This document shows positions 61,031-64,000 of a DNA stretch of 64,000 nt, piece after piece. The position numbers were made by a program, and so were the translations under genes. Source of the stretch: Halomonas sp. 7T (GTDB lineage: Bacteria; Pseudomonadota; Gammaproteobacteria; Pseudomonadales; Halomonadaceae); contig NZ_CP087112.1 in NCBI RefSeq assembly GCF_025643255.1, forward strand, positions 496,001 to 560,000. Direction: 5' to 3'. The notes under the pieces were generated by a model, which was given only the letters and a program-made list of their open reading frames with translations, made no database searches and was not told the DNA's origin. Positions within the stretch are counted from its first letter, which is position 1, and each line of letters begins with the position of its first letter.

Positions 61031-61999
61031 TTATAGCCCCTGAGCACCGCGCCGCAGCCAATCGTGAACAAACGCCAGCTTTTTCATCGCGACATCGGAA
61101 AGCACAAACGGATAAAGATCCGACAGCCCCATCGAGCGGTTCACATGGTTCACGCCCGCCACTAACGAGGCGGCAATGTGAATCAGCCGCTCGGCATCCG
61201 GCTCGGCGTAGGCATCCCAGTTGTAGGTGTTGGGCAAGGCCGGAGAGGTCATGCCCGAGGACACAAAGCTGTCGGTAATATCGGTAAGATGCAGCAAGTG
61301 CGATGCGGTTTCAGCGAAGTCTTCATGCGGGTGTGCCGATGCATAGGTAGTGAGAAAACGCTGGCGCCAGTCGGGCGGGGGGCCATCTTGGTAGTGGCGC
61401 TGTAACGCCGCTGGGTAATCCGCGCGCTCATCGCCAAACATCTCACGAAACGCATCTAGAAAATCATCCCGCAAGCTTAACCGCCACCACAACATATGGG
61501 CGATTTCATGGCGCATATGGCCAATCATCGTGCGGTAAGGCTCATCCAACGCCTCTTTACGGGTCGTGCGCAGCACGGCATCGGCTTCCGCCACGCTAAT
61601 CGTTACCACGCCGCCGACATGGCCCATGGGCACCGGGATTCCGCCTTCGGCTAGCATGTGAAACACCGGCGGCGCGCCGGGGTCTTCCGGGCGGAACCAG
61701 TTCCAGCGGCCCAGGTTATCAATCACCCAACGCTTGGCTGCCTCGGTTTGCGCCCAGTTGGGCATCGCACCGGCAATGGAAGGGTCTGGCGCTAGGGCGG
61801 TCATCGCGCAGGCGCGGCAGAACTCGCCCTGCTTGGGGGCAATCCAATTACAGCCAATCACCTCGCGGTTGGCGCAGAAGGGCGGCATGGGAATAAACGC
61901 CCGCGCCTGGGGGTCGTAAGCCACCGGCACACCATCCGCCGTGACCAAATTATCAAACCAGAGTGAACCGGCACCGACCGGATTAGAAAAAACACGCAT
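61031..61999 (-). CDS. Zinc metallopeptidase paralog lacking the first zinc ribbon
   Basis: The 322-residue protein is clearly a paralog of the one at 23554. It has HEIAH at 164-168 in MIGHMRHEIAHMLWW and a matching HPHEDFAETASHLLH segment. Its N-terminal 40 residues lack the CRC/CLAC zinc-ribbon cysteines; only a CAN...GC...CRAC set at about 42-64 remains. There is no signal peptide. It stands next to unrelated genes, not near ligases. Same family (DUF2248/peptidase Mx-like); a separate substrate or regulation is inferred. Confidence 0.88.
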   Translation of the reverse strand: MRVFSNPVGAGSLWFDNLVTADGVPVAYDPQARAFIPMPPFCANREVIGCNWIAPKQGEFCRACAMTALAPDPSIAGAMPNWAQTEAAKRWVIDNLGRWNWFRPEDPGAPPVFHMLAEGGIPVPMGHVGGVVTISVAEADAVLRTTRKEALDEPYRTMIGHMRHEIAHMLWWRLSLRDDFLDAFREMFGDERADYPAALQRHYQDGPPPDWRQRFLTTYASAHPHEDFAETASHLLHLTDITDSFVSSGMTSPALPNTYNWDAYAEPDAERLIHIAASLVAGVNHVNRSMGLSDLYPFVLSDVAMKKLAFVHDWLRRGAQGL

Positions 62000-62165
62000 A
62001 GGCCGGGTATCTCAAAAGAAACGAAGCTTCAGTTTAGGAGCCGAGACCCGGTTACGTCCAACGGCGATTGCAGGGCACGGCCGTTGATGAGACGCGTAGA
62101 GCAGTCGCCAAGGCCGCCCAGGCTCAGTATCATCACCTGCTCATTCATTATAGAAGCCACTGCTT

Positions 62166-62501
62166 ATGTCTTGCCCGCCATGCCCCCGCTGCCAGTCCGA
62201 ATTCGTTTACCAGGATCAACGCCTGTTCATCTGCCCCGAATGCGCCCACGAATGGAACCCTGAAGAAGCCGCCGCCGAAGAGGCCGTGAACGTGGCAGAT
62301 GCCAACGGCTCCACGCTGGCCGAAGGCGACAAGGTCACGCTGATCAAAGACCTCAAGGTCAAAGGCAGCTCCCAAGTGCTCAAGATCGGCACCAAAGCCG
62401 TCATCAAACGGCTAAAAGAGGGCAAAGACCACCAGCTAGACTGCAAAGTAGACGGCGCAGGCGACATGATGGTGACTGCGCAGTTCGTGAAAAAGGCTTG
62501 A
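62166..62501 (+). CDS. yjdM: YjdM/PhnA-family zinc-ribbon protein
   Basis: The 111-residue protein begins [14 protein letters not shown], with a zinc ribbon completed by CPECAHEW, followed by the YjdM core ([20 protein letters not shown], then [10 protein letters not shown]). Though once called PhnA, it is not a phosphonate hydrolase and its function is unknown. Single gene. Confidence 0.92.
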   Translation: MSCPPCPRCQSEFVYQDQRLFICPECAHEWNPEEAAAEEAVNVADANGSTLAEGDKVTLIKDLKVKGSSQVLKIGTKAVIKRLKEGKDHQLDCKVDGAGDMMVTAQFVKKA

Positions 62502-62524
62502 AGCAATCGTTCTGTCTTATTAGC

Positions 62525-62571
62525 TGTACAGGTTTGCTAGCAACGGCTAGACTTGTACCCTAAATAGTACA
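62525..62571 (+). promoter_or_regulatory. Autoregulatory operator of the yefM-yoeB pair (TGTACA motifs)
   Basis: TGTACA at 62525-62530 and an inverted pair TGTAC (62554-62558)/GTACA (62567-62571) separated by eight bases lie just upstream of the antitoxin start. E. coli YefM-YoeB binds palindromes with this TGTACA core, so this is probably the operator. Confidence 0.75.
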
Positions 62572-62583
62572 TGTGAGGCGTGT

Positions 62584-62838
62584 ATGAAAATCGTGTCTTT
62601 TACAGAAGCGAGGAATGGCTTGAAAGCTGTGCTGGATGGCGTCGTTAATGATGCGGATACCACCGTGATCACGCGCAGGGATGCTGAAGATGCCGTGGTG
62701 ATGTCGCTGGATTATTACAATAGCCTAATGGAAACAGTGCACCTGCTTCGTTCGCCTAATAATGCTGAACACCTTAACCGCTCAATAGCGCAATATCGTG
62801 CTGGCCAAACAAGCGCACGCGAGTTAATGGATGAGTAG
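62584..62838 (+). CDS. yefM: YefM antitoxin (Phd/YefM family)
   Basis: The 84-residue protein has the Phd/YefM N-terminal DNA-binding part (MKIVSFTEARNGLKAVLDGV) and the VVMSLDYYNSLMETVHLLRS segment, then a flexible tail that should bind the toxin. Its gene overlaps yoeB by eight bases, and TGTACA-type operator sites lie upstream. It neutralises YoeB and represses the operon. Confidence 0.93.
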   Translation: MKIVSFTEARNGLKAVLDGVVNDADTTVITRRDAEDAVVMSLDYYNSLMETVHLLRSPNNAEHLNRSIAQYRAGQTSARELMDE

Positions 62839-63097
62839 TCAGCGACTGTTGTGTTGGACAGATGAATCTTGGAACGACTACGTCTACTGGCAAGCGCAGG
62901 ATAAGAAAACCCTTAAGCGCATTAATAAGCTGATAAACGATGTAAAGCGCTCCCCCTTTGAGGGAATCGGCAAGCCAGAGCCCTTAAAAGAAAACCTAGC
63001 GGGCTTTTGGTCTCGACGTATAGACGATACTCATCGGCTTGTTTATGCAGTCGATCACCACGCGATCACTGTCATTTCTTGCCGCTATCACTATTAG
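62831..63097 (+). CDS. yoeB: YoeB toxin (ribosome-dependent mRNA interferase)
   Basis: The 88-residue protein has the YoeB signature: WTDESWNDYVYWQAQDKKTL, SPFEGIGKPEPLKENL, FWSRRIDDTHRLVYAVD and the C-terminal SCRYHY. The active-site residues (Glu in KPEPL, Arg in SRRIDD, His and Tyr at the end) are in place, so it is likely an active A-site mRNA nuclease. Start overlaps the antitoxin gene. Confidence 0.94.
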   Translation: MSSQRLLCWTDESWNDYVYWQAQDKKTLKRINKLINDVKRSPFEGIGKPEPLKENLAGFWSRRIDDTHRLVYAVDHHAITVISCRYHY

Positions 63098-63159
63098 CCC
63101 GCAACTGAATCGCCCCTGAGAGTGAGCCAGCAGTGGGAGGTGGCTTTAGCCCGCGACTG
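63094..63159. repeat. 14-base direct repeat flanking the end of yoeB
   Basis: TTAGCCCGCAACTG (63094-63107) and TTAGCCCGCGACTG (63146-63159) differ at one base and lie 38 bases apart. The first copy includes the end of the yoeB stop region. It may mark a small duplication or a boundary of the toxin-antitoxin module. Confidence 0.5.
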
Positions 63160-63189
63160 TGCCTGCACCCAGCCAGCTAAGTGGAAAAA

Positions 63190-63984
63190 ATGACAGCTAC
63201 CACACCAGCTCCCATCACCACTGCACTGGCCCAACTGCCCGTCAGCAAAGCAGCGGTAGACGACAACCTACAAACCCACTTGGCCTACATAGAACGCGCC
63301 GCCGCGCTGGGGGCCAACGTGGTGGCCTTTCCCGAACTCTCGCTCACCGGCTACGAGCTGGCGCTACTCGGCCAACTGGCCATGCCCCGCGACGATGCCA
63401 CCTTTGCCGCCCTCACCGCCGCTGCCGTCGCCAATAACACGGTGGTAATGGCAGGCTGCCCACTGCACAACCCCCACGGCAAACCCCACATCGCAGCGGT
63501 GATCTGCTACCCCAACGGTGAACATACCTTCTACTTAAAACAGCACCTTCACGAAGGGGAGGAGGTTTACTGTGCCCCCGGCCATGAAAGTGGCCTGATC
63601 AACGTGAACGGCACACGCATCGCCCTGGCCGTATGCGCCGACTTCACCCAGCCAAGCCACGCCGCTACCGCCGCCAAACAACAGGCGGATGTATATCTTG
63701 CCAGCGCGCTCATCTCCCTAGGCGGCTATGCAAAAGATGCCGAGCTGCTCGCCACCATCGCAAAACGCCACCAACTGCCGGTACTGCTCGCCAACCACAT
63801 TTTCACCACGGGCGGCTGGCAAACCTGTGGCAATAGCGGCGGCTGGAATACAGCAGGGGAGCTAACCGTGAAAGCCAACGGCACCCAGCCCAGCTTAGTG
63901 CTGTGCCACATTAATCACGGTGTATTAAGCGGTAGCGTAGAAGTGATGACTCACCTACCTTCCAAAGCATTCATTACCGACTAA
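63190..63984 (+). CDS. Carbon-nitrogen hydrolase (nitrilase superfamily)
   Basis: I use the ATG at 63190; an in-frame GTG nine bases earlier is possible. The 264-residue protein has the Glu-Lys-Cys triad: Glu in VAFPELSLTGYE, Lys in FYLKQHLHEGEE and Cys in LAVCADFTQPS. The fold would be the four-layer nitrilase sandwich. The sequence is closest to the amidase/N-carbamoylase or omega-amidase-like members, but the substrate is not clear. It is the last complete gene before the window ends. Confidence 0.9.
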   Translation: MTATTPAPITTALAQLPVSKAAVDDNLQTHLAYIERAAALGANVVAFPELSLTGYELALLGQLAMPRDDATFAALTAAAVANNTVVMAGCPLHNPHGKPHIAAVICYPNGEHTFYLKQHLHEGEEVYCAPGHESGLINVNGTRIALAVCADFTQPSHAATAAKQQADVYLASALISLGGYAKDAELLATIAKRHQLPVLLANHIFTTGGWQTCGNSGGWNTAGELTVKANGTQPSLVLCHINHGVLSGSVEVMTHLPSKAFITD

Positions 63985-64000
63985 AAGTTAAGCTCCCAAG

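Noticed and set aside
1..64000. CRISPR arrays, tRNA/rRNA genes, prophage or integron
   Set aside because: No regularly spaced repeats, no tRNA-like cloverleaf, no phage structural genes or integrase were seen on either strand.

Overview
The window looks like chromosomal DNA of a moderately halophilic gammaproteobacterium of the Halomonas/Vreelandella type. This is inferred from the gene families together (TRAP transporter beside a universal stress protein, DUF3581, trpI-trpBA, NfeD-QmcA, large AsmA-like protein, several c-di-GMP proteins) and the moderately high GC; no rRNA or other taxonomic marker is present. Coding density is high. I found no tRNA, rRNA, CRISPR array or prophage. The only mobile element is a solitary TnpB.

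Layout. 0-10.8 kb: a truncated Crp/Fnr-type regulator, a PAS-GGDEF-EAL protein with a degenerate EAL domain, the qmcA-nfeD pair, a DUF305 metal-binding secreted protein behind a CueR-like promoter, a TRIC-type membrane protein, a 982-residue AsmA-like protein, DUF3581 and a tandem universal stress protein. 11-13.9 kb: a three-gene TRAP transporter. 13.9-24.6 kb: the most distinctive region, a divergent island of transglutaminase-like, circularly permuted ATP-grasp, alpha-E and DUF2126 (permuted glutamine-synthetase-like) genes ending head-to-head with a zinc metallopeptidase. This matches the predicted peptide-ligase/peptide-tagging system of Iyer et al. 2009, but here the visible peptidase is a metalloenzyme rather than an NTN hydrolase, and the fused ATP-grasp copy has lost its nucleotide-binding segment. 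24.7-26.1 kb: the TnpB element. 26.1-34 kb: mmsA with a palindromic operator, an AhpD-like protein, CorA, NnrU, an MDR dehydrogenase translationally coupled to an atypical proline-racemase-family protein, DUF1289 and ArfB.

34.3-44.6 kb: a lone amino-acid-type binding protein followed by a chemoreceptor, then small housekeeping and hypothetical genes, an AraC regulator divergent from a zinc alcohol dehydrogenase, a methyltransferase and an NfsA-like nitroreductase. 44.7-50 kb: an apparent four-gene operon (PstS-like mini binding protein, outer-membrane barrel, CHASE/HAMP/PAS-GGDEF-EAL protein, exosortase-type acyltransferase) that may join external sensing, c-di-GMP and an acyl product. 50.3-57.7 kb: a glycerophosphodiesterase, SDR-like, DJ-1/PfpI, ribbon-helix-helix and GST genes, then trpI divergent from trpBA. 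57.7-64 kb: a LysE exporter with an AraC regulator, an SDR gene broken by one extra base, a DapA-like aldolase, a second copy of the zinc metallopeptidase family, YjdM, a YefM-YoeB toxin-antitoxin pair with its TGTAC operator, and a nitrilase-superfamily hydrolase.

The island at 13.9-24.6 kb and the paralogous metallopeptidase at 61 kb are the best candidates for an undescribed system. All function statements are by eye from motifs; no database search was run.
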